From Halieaceae bacterium UBA5044 (GTDB lineage Bacteria; Pseudomonadota; Gammaproteobacteria; Pseudomonadales; Halieaceae), in assembly GCA_002416125.1 (NCBI GenBank), contig DIBU01000016.1, positions 1 to 64,000 on the forward strand: a DNA stretch of 64,000 nt, in the 5' to 3' direction. This document shows, piece after piece, positions 45,263 to 52,626 of the stretch. Positions within the stretch are counted from its first letter, which is position 1. Every line of letters starts with the position of its first letter. Under the pieces are notes generated by a model. That model saw only the letters and a list, made by a program, of their open reading frames with translations, was not told the origin of the DNA and ran no database searches. The translations under genes were made by a program, and so were the position numbers.

Positions 45263-46753
45263 ATGAACCGCACCGGCACCACCCCCGCCCTTGAGCATAC
45301 CTTTGCCGACCTGCCCGAGCGCTTTTACCAGGCCCTTGCTCCCACACCAGTGGCGGCACCGCAGGCAATCCGCGTCAACGACGATCTCGCCCGACGCCTG
45401 GGCCTGGATCCCGACTGGCTGAACTCGGCTGCAGGCACTGAATGGCTGGCCGGGAACACCGTCGCAACCGCGTCACGCCCCCTGGCAGCGGCCTACGCAG
45501 GTCATCAGTTCGGCGGTTTCAATCCGCAGCTGGGCGATGGACGCGCCATACTGCTGGGCGAATTGCGGGATGCACAGGGCAGGCTTTTTGACCTGCAGCT
45601 GAAAGGTGCCGGCCCTACCCGCTGGTCGCGCGGCGGGGACGGGCGCTCGCCGCTGGGTCCGGTCCTGCGCGAGTATCTGGTCAGTGAGGCCATGGCCGCT
45701 CTGGGCGTGCCCACTTCCCGGGCGCTGGCCGCGGTCAGCAGCGGCGAGACCGTCATGCGCGACCGACCGCTGCCCGGGGCGATTCTGGCGCGGGTTGCCA
45801 GCAGCCACCTGCGCATTGGCAGCGTGGAGTATTTTTCGGCCCGCAAGGACACGGAAGCCCTGCAGCTTCTGGTCGACTACGCGCTGCAGCGGCATTTCCC
45901 GGCACAGGCCGACACGGACAATCCGGCGCTGGCCCTGCTCAACGCGGTGCTCCAGGCACAGGCACAACTGGTCTCCCAGTGGCAACTGCTGGGCTTTATT
46001 CACGGGGTGATGAACACCGACAACATGCTGCTCTGCGGGGAAACCATCGACTATGGACCCTGCGCGTTCATGGACGCCTTCAACCCGGATACTGTCTTCA
46101 GCTCCATTGACCACGCGGGTCGCTACGCCTACCGCAACCAGCCCGGCATCGCGCACTGGAACCTGGCTTCTCTGGCGCAGGCCCTGGTGCCCGTGCTGCA
46201 CCGTGATCCGGAACAGGCGGTGGCACTGGCACAGGCCGCGGTCGACACGTTCAGCGACCACTTTCTTGCAGCGCACACCGAAGGCCTGAACGCGAAACTG
46301 GGGCTCACCGGGCAACAGGCGGATGACGCACAGCTCATCGAACAGCTCTACGCGCTGATGGCCGAGGAAGCCACCGACTTCACCCTCACCTTCCGCCGTT
46401 TGGCCGACCTGGCCCACCCAGAGCCCGGCAACCCGCAGGATATTGGCGACCTGTACACCCTGCCCCCGGCTTTCGATGCATGGCTGGCGCAGTGGCAGTC
46501 ACGGCTGGCGCGCGAACCGGGCGACCCGCGAGCGCGGCAGGCGGCCATGTACCGGGCCAACCCGGTATTCATCCCGCGCAACCACTCGGTGGAAGCGGTA
46601 CTGACTGCGGCCACGGATCACGGGGATTACGCACCCTTTCACACCCTGGTCGAGCGCCTCGCACGGCCGGGGCAATGGGACCCCGGGGACAGACACCTGG
46701 CCATGCCGCCCGAGGCCGGCCAGCGCGTGCACCAGACCTTCTGCGGCACCTGA
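45263..46753 (+). CDS. selO: Protein adenylyltransferase SelO (YdiU)
   Basis: A 496-residue pseudokinase that transfers AMP to Ser, Thr or Tyr side chains, reported in E. coli to act on redox proteins. Diagnostic segments are GHQFGGFNPQLGDGRAILLG, LQLKGAGPTRWSRGGDGRSP, LREYLVSEAMAALGVPTSRAL and HGVMNTDNMLLCGETIDYGP with the inverted catalytic core. It ends HQTFCGT, with a plain Cys. The ATG at 45263 is preferred to an in-frame TTG at 45239. It is the last gene of the marR operon, so induction by the efflux ligand would also raise SelO. Confidence 0.94.
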   Translation: MNRTGTTPALEHTFADLPERFYQALAPTPVAAPQAIRVNDDLARRLGLDPDWLNSAAGTEWLAGNTVATASRPLAAAYAGHQFGGFNPQLGDGRAILLGELRDAQGRLFDLQLKGAGPTRWSRGGDGRSPLGPVLREYLVSEAMAALGVPTSRALAAVSSGETVMRDRPLPGAILARVASSHLRIGSVEYFSARKDTEALQLLVDYALQRHFPAQADTDNPALALLNAVLQAQAQLVSQWQLLGFIHGVMNTDNMLLCGETIDYGPCAFMDAFNPDTVFSSIDHAGRYAYRNQPGIAHWNLASLAQALVPVLHRDPEQAVALAQAAVDTFSDHFLAAHTEGLNAKLGLTGQQADDAQLIEQLYALMAEEATDFTLTFRRLADLAHPEPGNPQDIGDLYTLPPAFDAWLAQWQSRLAREPGDPRARQAAMYRANPVFIPRNHSVEAVLTAATDHGDYAPFHTLVERLARPGQWDPGDRHLAMPPEAGQRVHQTFCGT

Positions 46754-46820
46754 GCGCCCTGCGGCCGCTGGCGGCCAAGGCGCGGGGGCACCGCGTTTCG
46801 ACTCCGCTGGGGCAAGGCAG

Positions 46821-46826
46821 TATAAT
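46821..46826 (+). promoter_or_regulatory. Candidate -10 box for the dihydroorotate dehydrogenase-like gene
   Basis: A perfect TATAAT stands in GC-rich DNA 36 bases before the proposed TTG start. No convincing -35 is present (TTCGAC 18 bases upstream is weak), so the promoter may be activator-dependent or of low strength. Confidence 0.35.
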
Positions 46827-46861
46827 GCTGGCTTCACCCAGCCCACGCCTCGAGTGACGCC

Positions 46862-48472
46862 TTGAACACGCAATTTTTCGGCAAGACCCTTTCCGGTCCC
46901 TTCACGATCCCGTCCGGCATCGTGACCACCGCGACCTCGATCATCCAGTACGTGTTCGATCATATGCCGGAAGTCGGCGTGGTCACGACCAAGAGTATCG
47001 GCCTGGCACCGCGGCTCGGGAACCGGGAGCCGGTGCTGAGCCAGTACGCTCCGGGCTGTTTCGTGAACGCCGTGGGGCTGACCAACCCCGGCGCCCACGA
47101 GTCGGTGGCGCTGCTGGGGCAGCTGCGCGTGCCGGCGGATCGCTTTCTGCTCACCTCCATCTTTGGCGGCAGCCTGGAGGAATTCGTCGAAGTCGCGAAG
47201 TTACTCGCGCCGGTTTCCGACGGCCTGGAGCTGAACCTGTCCTGCCCCCACGCCAAGGGCTACGGTATGGCCATGGGGCAGGATCCGGAGATGGTGCGCG
47301 CCATCACCGCGGCGGTAAAGGCCGTGGTCGATATCCCCGTCATTCCGAAGCTGACTCCCAATACCCCGAATATCGCCGAGATTGCCCGGGCCGCTGCCGA
47401 GGGCGGGGCTGACGCACTCTGCGCCATCAACACCCTGGGGCCGGGCTACACGTCTTCACACGGCCACCCGGTGTTGAGCAACGGCGCCGGTGGCATGTCG
47501 GGCAAGGGGGTGCTGCCCATTGCCCTGAAATGTGTGCGCGAGGTGATCGCCGCGACCGGACTGCCCGTCATCGGCTGTGGGGGTGCGAGCAGCGCGGAGG
47601 ACGTGCGCGCCTTTTTCGACGCCGGCGCCAGCGTGGTGGGCGTGGGTTCTGCGCTGGTGGGCATGACCACCGGCGACATGCAGGCGTACTTCAGCACCCT
47701 GCAGCGCGACCTGGACCACAACAGCGACCGGGCCGGAAGCCTGGTGCGCTATGACATCGACATGCAGTTCCGCCCGGTCTCGCTGGTCAGCAATGAGCGG
47801 GTGTGTGACGACATTGCCATTCTCACCTTCGACCGCAAGATCAACGTGCAGGCGGGGGAGTTCATTTTCCTGTGGATTCCGGGCCTGGGCGAGAAGCCGT
47901 TCTCGGCACTGACCGATGACCCCTTCTCTCTGGTGGTCATCGACCTGGGCGAGTTTACCCACGCGCTGATGGACCTGCCTGTGGGCACCGAAGCCTACGT
48001 GCGCGGGCCGCACGGCGTGCCGGTAGAGCCTCCGGAAGACGCGCGCATCATGGCAGTGGCAGGCGGGACAGGGCTGGCTGCCGTCTACCAGATTGCCCGG
48101 GATTTCGGCAACGCCGAGATATTTGTCGGGGCGCGCAGCGACGACAGGCTGTACTTCCTCGATGAATGCGCGCAGATTGCAGAGCTGCACGTGGCCACCG
48201 ACGACGGCAGCGCCGGCTACCACGGCCGCGTCACCGAGTTACTGCGCGAGCGACTGAGTGGCATGCCCGCGGAAGACAGGGATGCGCTGGTGTTTTACAA
48301 CTGCGGCCCTGAGCCCATGGTGCACGCCGCTGAGGCGGTACAGCGCGAGTTCTGCCAACCCGGGCAGATTTTCAGTGCCATCGACTACCTCACCAAGTGC
48401 GGGGTGGGCATCTGCGGAGCCTGCGCCGCGCCGGACGGCCGCCGCGGCTGTGTCGACGGCCCATTTCTATAG
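46862..48472 (+). CDS. Fused dihydroorotate dehydrogenase (PyrD class 1B-like) and PyrK-like reductase
   Basis: A 536-residue fusion. Residues 1-300 are an FMN TIM barrel with LNLSCPHAKGYGMAMG (active-site Cys), INTLGPGYTS and NGAGGMSGKGVLPIALK. Residues 310-536 form a ferredoxin-reductase-like FAD/NAD part (AVAGGTGLAAVYQIARDFG) ending in a [2Fe-2S] site, KCGVGICGACAAP with a final Cys (C-X4-C-X2-C-X8-C). Class 1B enzymes normally have PyrD and PyrK on separate chains and use NAD. The start is a TTG, since the next Met is 31 residues in, past the first strand. A crotonase gene follows 9 bases later, so another substrate than dihydroorotate is possible. Confidence 0.85.
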   Translation: MNTQFFGKTLSGPFTIPSGIVTTATSIIQYVFDHMPEVGVVTTKSIGLAPRLGNREPVLSQYAPGCFVNAVGLTNPGAHESVALLGQLRVPADRFLLTSIFGGSLEEFVEVAKLLAPVSDGLELNLSCPHAKGYGMAMGQDPEMVRAITAAVKAVVDIPVIPKLTPNTPNIAEIARAAAEGGADALCAINTLGPGYTSSHGHPVLSNGAGGMSGKGVLPIALKCVREVIAATGLPVIGCGGASSAEDVRAFFDAGASVVGVGSALVGMTTGDMQAYFSTLQRDLDHNSDRAGSLVRYDIDMQFRPVSLVSNERVCDDIAILTFDRKINVQAGEFIFLWIPGLGEKPFSALTDDPFSLVVIDLGEFTHALMDLPVGTEAYVRGPHGVPVEPPEDARIMAVAGGTGLAAVYQIARDFGNAEIFVGARSDDRLYFLDECAQIAELHVATDDGSAGYHGRVTELLRERLSGMPAEDRDALVFYNCGPEPMVHAAEAVQREFCQPGQIFSAIDYLTKCGVGICGACAAPDGRRGCVDGPFL

Positions 48473-48481
48473 GAGCGAATT

Positions 48482-49357
48482 GTGTATCAGTACCAGACAC
48501 TCACCACCCAGGTTGAGGATCGGGTTTGCACCCTCACCCTGAACCGTCCCGAGCAGTTGAACGCGTTCACCGTGGAGATGGCCAACGAGCTTATCGATTT
48601 TTTCACGCGCGCCAGCGACGATGACGACATCGGCGCCATTGTCGTGACCGGCGCCGGCCGCGCCTTTTGCGCCGGCATGGACCTGTCACCCGACGGCAAC
48701 ACCTTTGGCCTGAATGAAACGCTGACACCCACACTGGCAGACCTGCGCGAGCGCCCTGACGATCCAGAGATCGTCGACGGTGTGCGCGACACCGGCGGCC
48801 GGGTCACACTGGCGATTTTCGACTGCAAGAAGCCGGTGATCGGCGCCATCAACGGCGCTGCGGTAGGCATTGGCGCCACCATGACCCTGGCGATGGATAT
48901 CCGCCTGGCCTCCGACCGTGCGCGCATCGGCTTTGTCTTCGGCAAGCTCGGCATTGTGCCAGAAGCCTGCTCAAGCTGGTTCCTGCCGCGTATCGTCGGT
49001 ATTCAGCAAGCGCTGGAATGGGTCTACACCGCAGACATCTTCGATGCGCAGGAAGCCATGAGCGGCCGCCTGGTGAAGGCGGTCTATACGCCCGATGAGT
49101 TGCTGCCGGCGGCGCGCGCCCTGGCGCAGCGCATCATCACCAACCGCTCGCCGGTGGCCATCGCACTGGCCAGGCAAATGCTGTACCGGAATGCGGCAGC
49201 GGAACACCCGCGTGTGGCGCACGAAGTAGATTCCATCGCCATGTTCTATACCAGCCTGGAGGACGGCAAGGAGGGGGTCGCCAGTTTCCGGGAGAAACGC
49301 GACCCCAACTTCAGCGGCAAAGCGTCCGCCATGCCCGCCTTCTACCCCTGGTGGTAA
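48482..49357 (+). CDS. Enoyl-CoA hydratase/isomerase (crotonase) family protein
   Basis: A 291-residue crotonase with VCTLTLNRPEQLNAFTVEM, GAGRAFCAGMDLSPDGNTFG (first oxyanion loop) and VIGAINGAAVGIGATMTLAMD (second loop). FGKLGIVPEACSSWFLPRIVG supplies the active-site Glu region, and it ends with SFREKRDPNFSGK, as in many medium-chain hydratases. GTG start behind AGGAGCGAATT. It sits between the PyrD-PyrK fusion and the sigma-54 activator. The activator's GTG overlaps its stop (GTGGTAA), so all three are probably one transcript. Confidence 0.9.
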   Translation: MYQYQTLTTQVEDRVCTLTLNRPEQLNAFTVEMANELIDFFTRASDDDDIGAIVVTGAGRAFCAGMDLSPDGNTFGLNETLTPTLADLRERPDDPEIVDGVRDTGGRVTLAIFDCKKPVIGAINGAAVGIGATMTLAMDIRLASDRARIGFVFGKLGIVPEACSSWFLPRIVGIQQALEWVYTADIFDAQEAMSGRLVKAVYTPDELLPAARALAQRIITNRSPVAIALARQMLYRNAAAEHPRVAHEVDSIAMFYTSLEDGKEGVASFREKRDPNFSGKASAMPAFYPWW

Positions 49358-50706
49358 CGCAGGGCACTGCTGCGCCCCTGGGCCTGATCGTTGACGCCGA
49401 TCAGGAGACCGTTGATGCACTCTCCGAGCTGCTTACCGCAAAGGGGTTTAGCACCCTGCACTGCGGCACTCTTGTCGAGGCCAGCGAGACCCTCGAGGCA
49501 CATGCTGACGCTCTAGCGGTGGCCTTCATCGCCCTGGACCTGCCTGACGGAGAAGGCCTCGAATTGCTGGGCAAGAACAGCCTGCTTCGGGACCACACCG
49601 ATGTCGCCCTGATACATCATGACGATGATCCCGCACGCACGCAGCGCGGTATCCGGGAGCAGGCGAGCTACTTCTTTCGCAAGCCACTGGACGCCGTATT
49701 CATCGGCGAAGTGCTTGAGGATATCGGCCGGGAATGCGCGCAGGAGGCGAGCGGGGACGCCGTTGATGACAGCGTGGCCATCGACCAGTTCGGCATGATG
49801 CGCGGCAACTCACCGGCGATGCGCAAACTGTACCGCGTAGTGAGGAAGGTGGCACCTTCCAGTGCAACGGTACTCGTGGTGGGTGAAAGCGGCACCGGCA
49901 AGGAACTCGCTGCCCAGACCCTGCACCAGATGTCCGGTTCGGAGGGTCCCTTCGTCGCCATGAACTGTGGGGCTATCGCCAGCGAACTGGCGGAAAGCGA
50001 GCTCTTCGGCCACGAGAAAGGCAGCTTCAGTGGTGCGGAGCGGCGCCATGCCGGCTACTTTGAAAGGGCAGAGGGCGGCACGCTGCTACTCGACGAGGTG
50101 GGGGAGATGCCGCTGGACCTGCAGGTCAAGCTGCTTCGCGTACTGGAAACGGGCAAGTTTCGTCGCGTCGGCGGCACCGAGGACCTGTCGATGAACGTGC
50201 GCTTTGTTGCAGCAACCAACCGGGATCCGGAGGCGGCGATTCAAGAGGGCTTGCTGCGTGAAGACCTCTATTTCCGTATTGCGCAGTTCTGCCTGCGCAT
50301 GCCGCCGCTGCGCGAACGTGACCGGGATATCGCAGGTCTGGCGCACGCGTTCCTGAACGAACTCAACACGGAACACGGCACAGCGAAGCGTTTCTCACCG
50401 GATGCCATCGCCACCATTGAAGACTACGCCTGGCCGGGTAACGTGCGCGAGCTGAAAAGCGCCGTAGAGCGGGCTTTTATCCTCGCCGAAGACACGCTCG
50501 AGCCGCAGCACCTGCCCGAGGGCCAGATTGAGCAGGCCGGTGAATTCCTGCGCATATCCGTGGGAGAATCACTGCAGCAGACCGAGAAGCAGCAGATCCT
50601 CGCGACCATCGAGGCCTGCAAAGGCAACAAGAAGGCGGCTGCTGAAACGCTCGGCATCGCCTTGAAGACGCTGTACAACAAACTCAAGGAATACGAGAAG
50701 GATTAG
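49351..50706 (+). CDS. Sigma-54 enhancer-binding protein with a degenerate receiver domain
   Basis: A 451-residue NtrC-type activator. The receiver (about 10-125) keeps the acidic pair (IVDAD) and the lysine (FFRKP), but the phosphoacceptor position four before the Pro of LPDGEG is Ala, and the switch Thr is His (ALIHHDDD). The AAA+ domain has Walker A GESGTGKE, the sigma-54 contact loop as GSFSGA instead of GAFTGA, LLLDEVGEMP and ATNRDPEAA. A Fis-type helix-turn-helix (NKKAAAETLGIALKTLYNKL) ends it. It should activate sigma-54 promoters without ordinary phosphorelay control. No histidine kinase gene is adjacent. Sigma-54-like sites lie a few hundred bases downstream. Confidence 0.92.
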   Translation: MVTQGTAAPLGLIVDADQETVDALSELLTAKGFSTLHCGTLVEASETLEAHADALAVAFIALDLPDGEGLELLGKNSLLRDHTDVALIHHDDDPARTQRGIREQASYFFRKPLDAVFIGEVLEDIGRECAQEASGDAVDDSVAIDQFGMMRGNSPAMRKLYRVVRKVAPSSATVLVVGESGTGKELAAQTLHQMSGSEGPFVAMNCGAIASELAESELFGHEKGSFSGAERRHAGYFERAEGGTLLLDEVGEMPLDLQVKLLRVLETGKFRRVGGTEDLSMNVRFVAATNRDPEAAIQEGLLREDLYFRIAQFCLRMPPLRERDRDIAGLAHAFLNELNTEHGTAKRFSPDAIATIEDYAWPGNVRELKSAVERAFILAEDTLEPQHLPEGQIEQAGEFLRISVGESLQQTEKQQILATIEACKGNKKAAAETLGIALKTLYNKLKEYEKD

Positions 50707-50730
50707 GACACGCGGGCCGGCCCGGGCCCG

Positions 50731-50979
50731 TCACTCCCGGTTCTCGCGCAACAGTTGCTCTCCCCGAGCCGTCAACACGAAGCCCTGCCTGTGCTTCACC
50801 CGGAACATGGCTGCCCAGGGCATGAGTACCGTGCCCCGTTGCGGCAGCGTGATTCGCGCGAAGCGCACAATGCCCGCGGCGGGGTCGATCTGCAGCTCCG
50901 AGATCACCCCGACTTCAGAGCCACGGGCATCATACACTCCAGCGCCCAGCAGGTTTGCGGTTGGCGTCGCCTGGTCCAT
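50731..50979 (-). CDS. PRC-barrel domain protein
   Basis: An 82-residue protein with one PRC-barrel: NLLGAGVYDARGSEVGVISELQIDP then VRFARITLPQRGTVLMPWAAMF. The domain is a small beta barrel found in RimM and photosynthetic reaction-centre H subunits and in many small stress-associated bacterial proteins. It converges on the sigma-54 activator gene (24 bases between stops) and diverges from the DUF1328 gene. AAGAGGG precedes its ATG, and a GG-N10-GC element is about 35 bases upstream. Confidence 0.82.
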   Translation of the reverse strand: MDQATPTANLLGAGVYDARGSEVGVISELQIDPAAGIVRFARITLPQRGTVLMPWAAMFRVKHRQGFVLTARGEQLLRENRE

Positions 50980-51013
50980 GCTTTCACCCTCTTGCTACGT
51001 CATCCGTTGGGGG

Positions 51014-51031
51014 ATGCATAATCCACACCAA
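51014..51031 (-). promoter_or_regulatory. Possible sigma-54 promoter of the PRC-barrel gene
   Basis: On the minus strand TTGGTGTGGATTATGCAT keeps the invariant GG (-24) and GC (-12) exactly 10 bases apart, with TGCA at -12. The -24 box matches only in TTGG. The implied transcript starts near 51004, about 25 bases before the ATG. Confidence 0.35.
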
Positions 51032-51090
51032 TATGGATTCCGCGCGCAAATCCGCGTCATCACCACCGCAGGGAGCATCGCCCGCCTCAG

Positions 51091-51120
51091 CTGCACCACT
51101 GTTTTTGTAAAAAGGTGCAG
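51091..51120. promoter_or_regulatory. Candidate upstream activator site (dyad)
   Basis: CTGCACC (51091-51097) and GGTGCAG (51114-51120) are perfect inverted repeats, with TTTTT and AAAAA (51102-51106, 51109-51113) nested inside. The centre is about 150 bases upstream of the predicted start from the rightward sigma-54 promoter, a normal distance for an enhancer site. Confidence 0.45.
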
Positions 51121-51227
51121 GACCCCCGGTCATTTTTGCAAGTACAGGGCGTCACCTGAGACGCAGCGCATCAACTCACTCCTCGCCAGACCCAAGGTAT
51201 ACAGGGCTTTCAAGCGATCTGAGCGGC

Positions 51228-51244
51228 TTTGGCACGGTTCTCGC
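51228..51244 (+). promoter_or_regulatory. Sigma-54 promoter of the DUF1328 gene
   Basis: The 17-base element TTGGCACGGTTCTCGCA matches the sigma-54 consensus YTGGCACGRNNNTTGCW at every defined position except one (C for T in TTGC). GG and GC are 10 bases apart. Transcription would start near 51255, about 60 bases before the ATG at 51316. A sigma-54 activator gene ends only 520 bases upstream. Confidence 0.7.
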
Positions 51245-51315
51245 AACAACCCTCTTACAGCCGCTCAGCGTGTCTGCACAACTGGGCACCTGAAGGCGCA
51301 ACGAGGAGAATTATC

Positions 51316-51483
51316 ATGCTGTACTGGGCACTTATCTTTCTTGTGGTTGGTCTCGTCGCTGGCTTGCTTGGCGCCTCTGGCATTGCCGCCATCGCGAGCC
51401 AGATTGCATGGATACTGTTCGTCATCGGTATCGTGCTGCTGGTCATCCACCTGGTGACTGGTCGCAAGCCGCCGGCGCCATAA
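51316..51483 (+). CDS. DUF1328 (YtjA-like) small membrane protein
   Basis: A 55-residue protein made of two hydrophobic helices: MLYWALIFLVVGLVAGLLG then GIAAIASQIAWILFVIGIVLLVIHLV, with a short charged tail (TGRKPPAP). This is the pattern of DUF1328/YtjA inner-membrane peptides, whose function is unknown and which are often stress-induced. The ATG follows GAGGAG. The longer open frame upstream is non-coding and contains the sigma-54 promoter. The coiled-coil gene follows 80 bases later with its own ribosome site. Confidence 0.85.
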   Translation: MLYWALIFLVVGLVAGLLGASGIAAIASQIAWILFVIGIVLLVIHLVTGRKPPAP

Positions 51484-51563
51484 CAGCTGCCAATCGGGGT
51501 CGCAAGGCCCCGACTTTTCATCGAACGCCGAGAAAACCCACGACCCACATTGGAGGTTCCACC

Positions 51564-51830
51564 ATGTCACTACTCGACTCAGCTACCGAAATGATTGAGA
51601 AACGAATGGAGCAACTGAATCACAAGATCGAAGCAGAGCAGGCCGAGGCGGAACGTAAAATGGCCGAAGCCGAAAGCGAAAAAGCGCGGGCGGACATGCA
51701 AACCGAGCTCAAGGAGCGCACCCGAAAGCTGCAGGAGCAGATCGATGACGCGGGACAGAAACTCGCCGATGCGAAATCTGCCAGCGAATCGCGCTTGCAG
51801 GAGATCGTGGACAGTTTTAGGGGGAAGTAA
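51564..51830 (+). CDS. Small coiled-coil protein of unknown function
   Basis: An 88-residue, highly charged, almost wholly helical protein. A first helix SATEMIEKRMEQLNHKIEAE leads into a long heptad-like run rich in Glu, Lys, Ala and Gln up to residue 82. It has no signal peptide or membrane span. A strong GGAGGTTCCACC precedes the ATG. It probably shares the sigma-54 transcript with the DUF1328 peptide and may form a cytoplasmic partner or scaffold. I do not recognise a family. Confidence 0.75.
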   Translation: MSLLDSATEMIEKRMEQLNHKIEAEQAEAERKMAEAESEKARADMQTELKERTRKLQEQIDDAGQKLADAKSASESRLQEIVDSFRGK

Positions 51831-51833
51831 GGG

Positions 51834-51910
<77 letters not shown>

Positions 51911-51925
51911 GTCGTGAGGGCCGCG

Positions 51926-51954
51926 ATTATAAAGCTGCCGCGAGGATTCCTCAA
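51926..51954 (-). promoter_or_regulatory. Promoter of the tRNA-Val gene
   Basis: On the minus strand TTGAGG (51949-51954) and a perfect TATAAT (51926-51931) are 17 bases apart, ending about 15 bases before the mature tRNA 5' end. The run after the -10 is CGCGGCCC, a GC-rich discriminator typical of promoters under stringent (ppGpp) control. Confidence 0.75.
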
Positions 51955-52093
51955 CCAGTTTCGCGGGCAAGGTTTTTGCCGCGACCGGGGCTTTCACTCC
52001 GCCAAGGGTGAACCGGGAAACGCGACTGTGGCGCCGCAAAACCGAATGCGTATACACTCCACTGTCCAGTCATTCGAATAACAGGACATTGGT

Positions 52094-52549
52094 ATGTTTG
52101 ATAACGAGCACCCGGCGCGGCGAGCAGCCCTGCTCTCGCGCGAGTACGTTCACAGCAAGAACAAGGCCGGATGGCTGGGCCTCTACGCTGAGGACGCGAT
52201 CATCGAGGACCCTATTGGGGTCTCGCACATTGACCCGGCCGGCAAGGGGCACCGTGGGCCCGCGGCACGAGAAGCCTTCTGGGACAACTTCATAGCGCCG
52301 GTGGACATCCGCATCGAGATTCTTGAATCCTTTGCCGCGGGCAACGAGGTTGCCAACCTGGTCACGCTGACCATCACTATCGACGGCGGCGAAGGCAAAA
52401 CCTTGCAGCAGAAGGTGCACGGTGTGTTCACCTATCACGTCGATGACGCCGGCAAGCTGCTGTCGCTGCGTGGTTACTGGGAGACCGATGACCCGCGCAA
52501 TGCCCTGATGCAGGTCGCTGCGGATGGCACGTTGACCCCGCTTGCCTGA
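52094..52549 (+). CDS. NTF2-like / ketosteroid-isomerase-like protein
   Basis: A 151-residue cone-fold protein: RREYVHSK-type first helix, then WLGLYAEDAIIEDPIGVSHIDPAGKGHRGP, a classic SnoaL-like start, and later strands LVTLTITIDGGEGKTLQQKVHGVFTYHVDD. Related proteins in steroid-degrading bacteria isomerise or bind ring compounds. The catalytic residues cannot be fixed from sequence alone. An AGGA box precedes the ATG. The phosphatidate operon follows after 77 bases. Confidence 0.8.
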   Translation: MFDNEHPARRAALLSREYVHSKNKAGWLGLYAEDAIIEDPIGVSHIDPAGKGHRGPAAREAFWDNFIAPVDIRIEILESFAAGNEVANLVTLTITIDGGEGKTLQQKVHGVFTYHVDDAGKLLSLRGYWETDDPRNALMQVAADGTLTPLA

Positions 52550-52626
52550 ACGCTTCCCTCTCACAAGCGGGATGATATGCTTGAAGGCATAACAGGCGAC
52601 TACACACTGGCGCGGCGGGGATCGGC

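Larger units (their letters stand above)
50980..51315. other. 336-bp divergent control region between PRC-barrel and DUF1328 genes
   Basis: This gap contains no credible gene. It holds a GG-N10-GC element facing left (51014-51031), a large dyad (51091-51120), a smaller one, GCGTC-acctga-GACGC (51149-51164), and a near-consensus sigma-54 promoter facing right (51228-51244). The spacing suits an upstream activator site that serves both divergent promoters. Confidence 0.55.

Noticed and set aside
46738..46753. Possible selenocysteine site at the SelO C-terminus
   Set aside because: The codon before Gly-Thr-stop is an ordinary Cys codon, and no UGA or hairpin is present.
50706..50735. GGGCC/GGCCC palindromes between the sigma-54 activator and PRC-barrel genes
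   Set aside because: Short GC-rich self-complementary bases are expected by chance at this composition and there is no T run.
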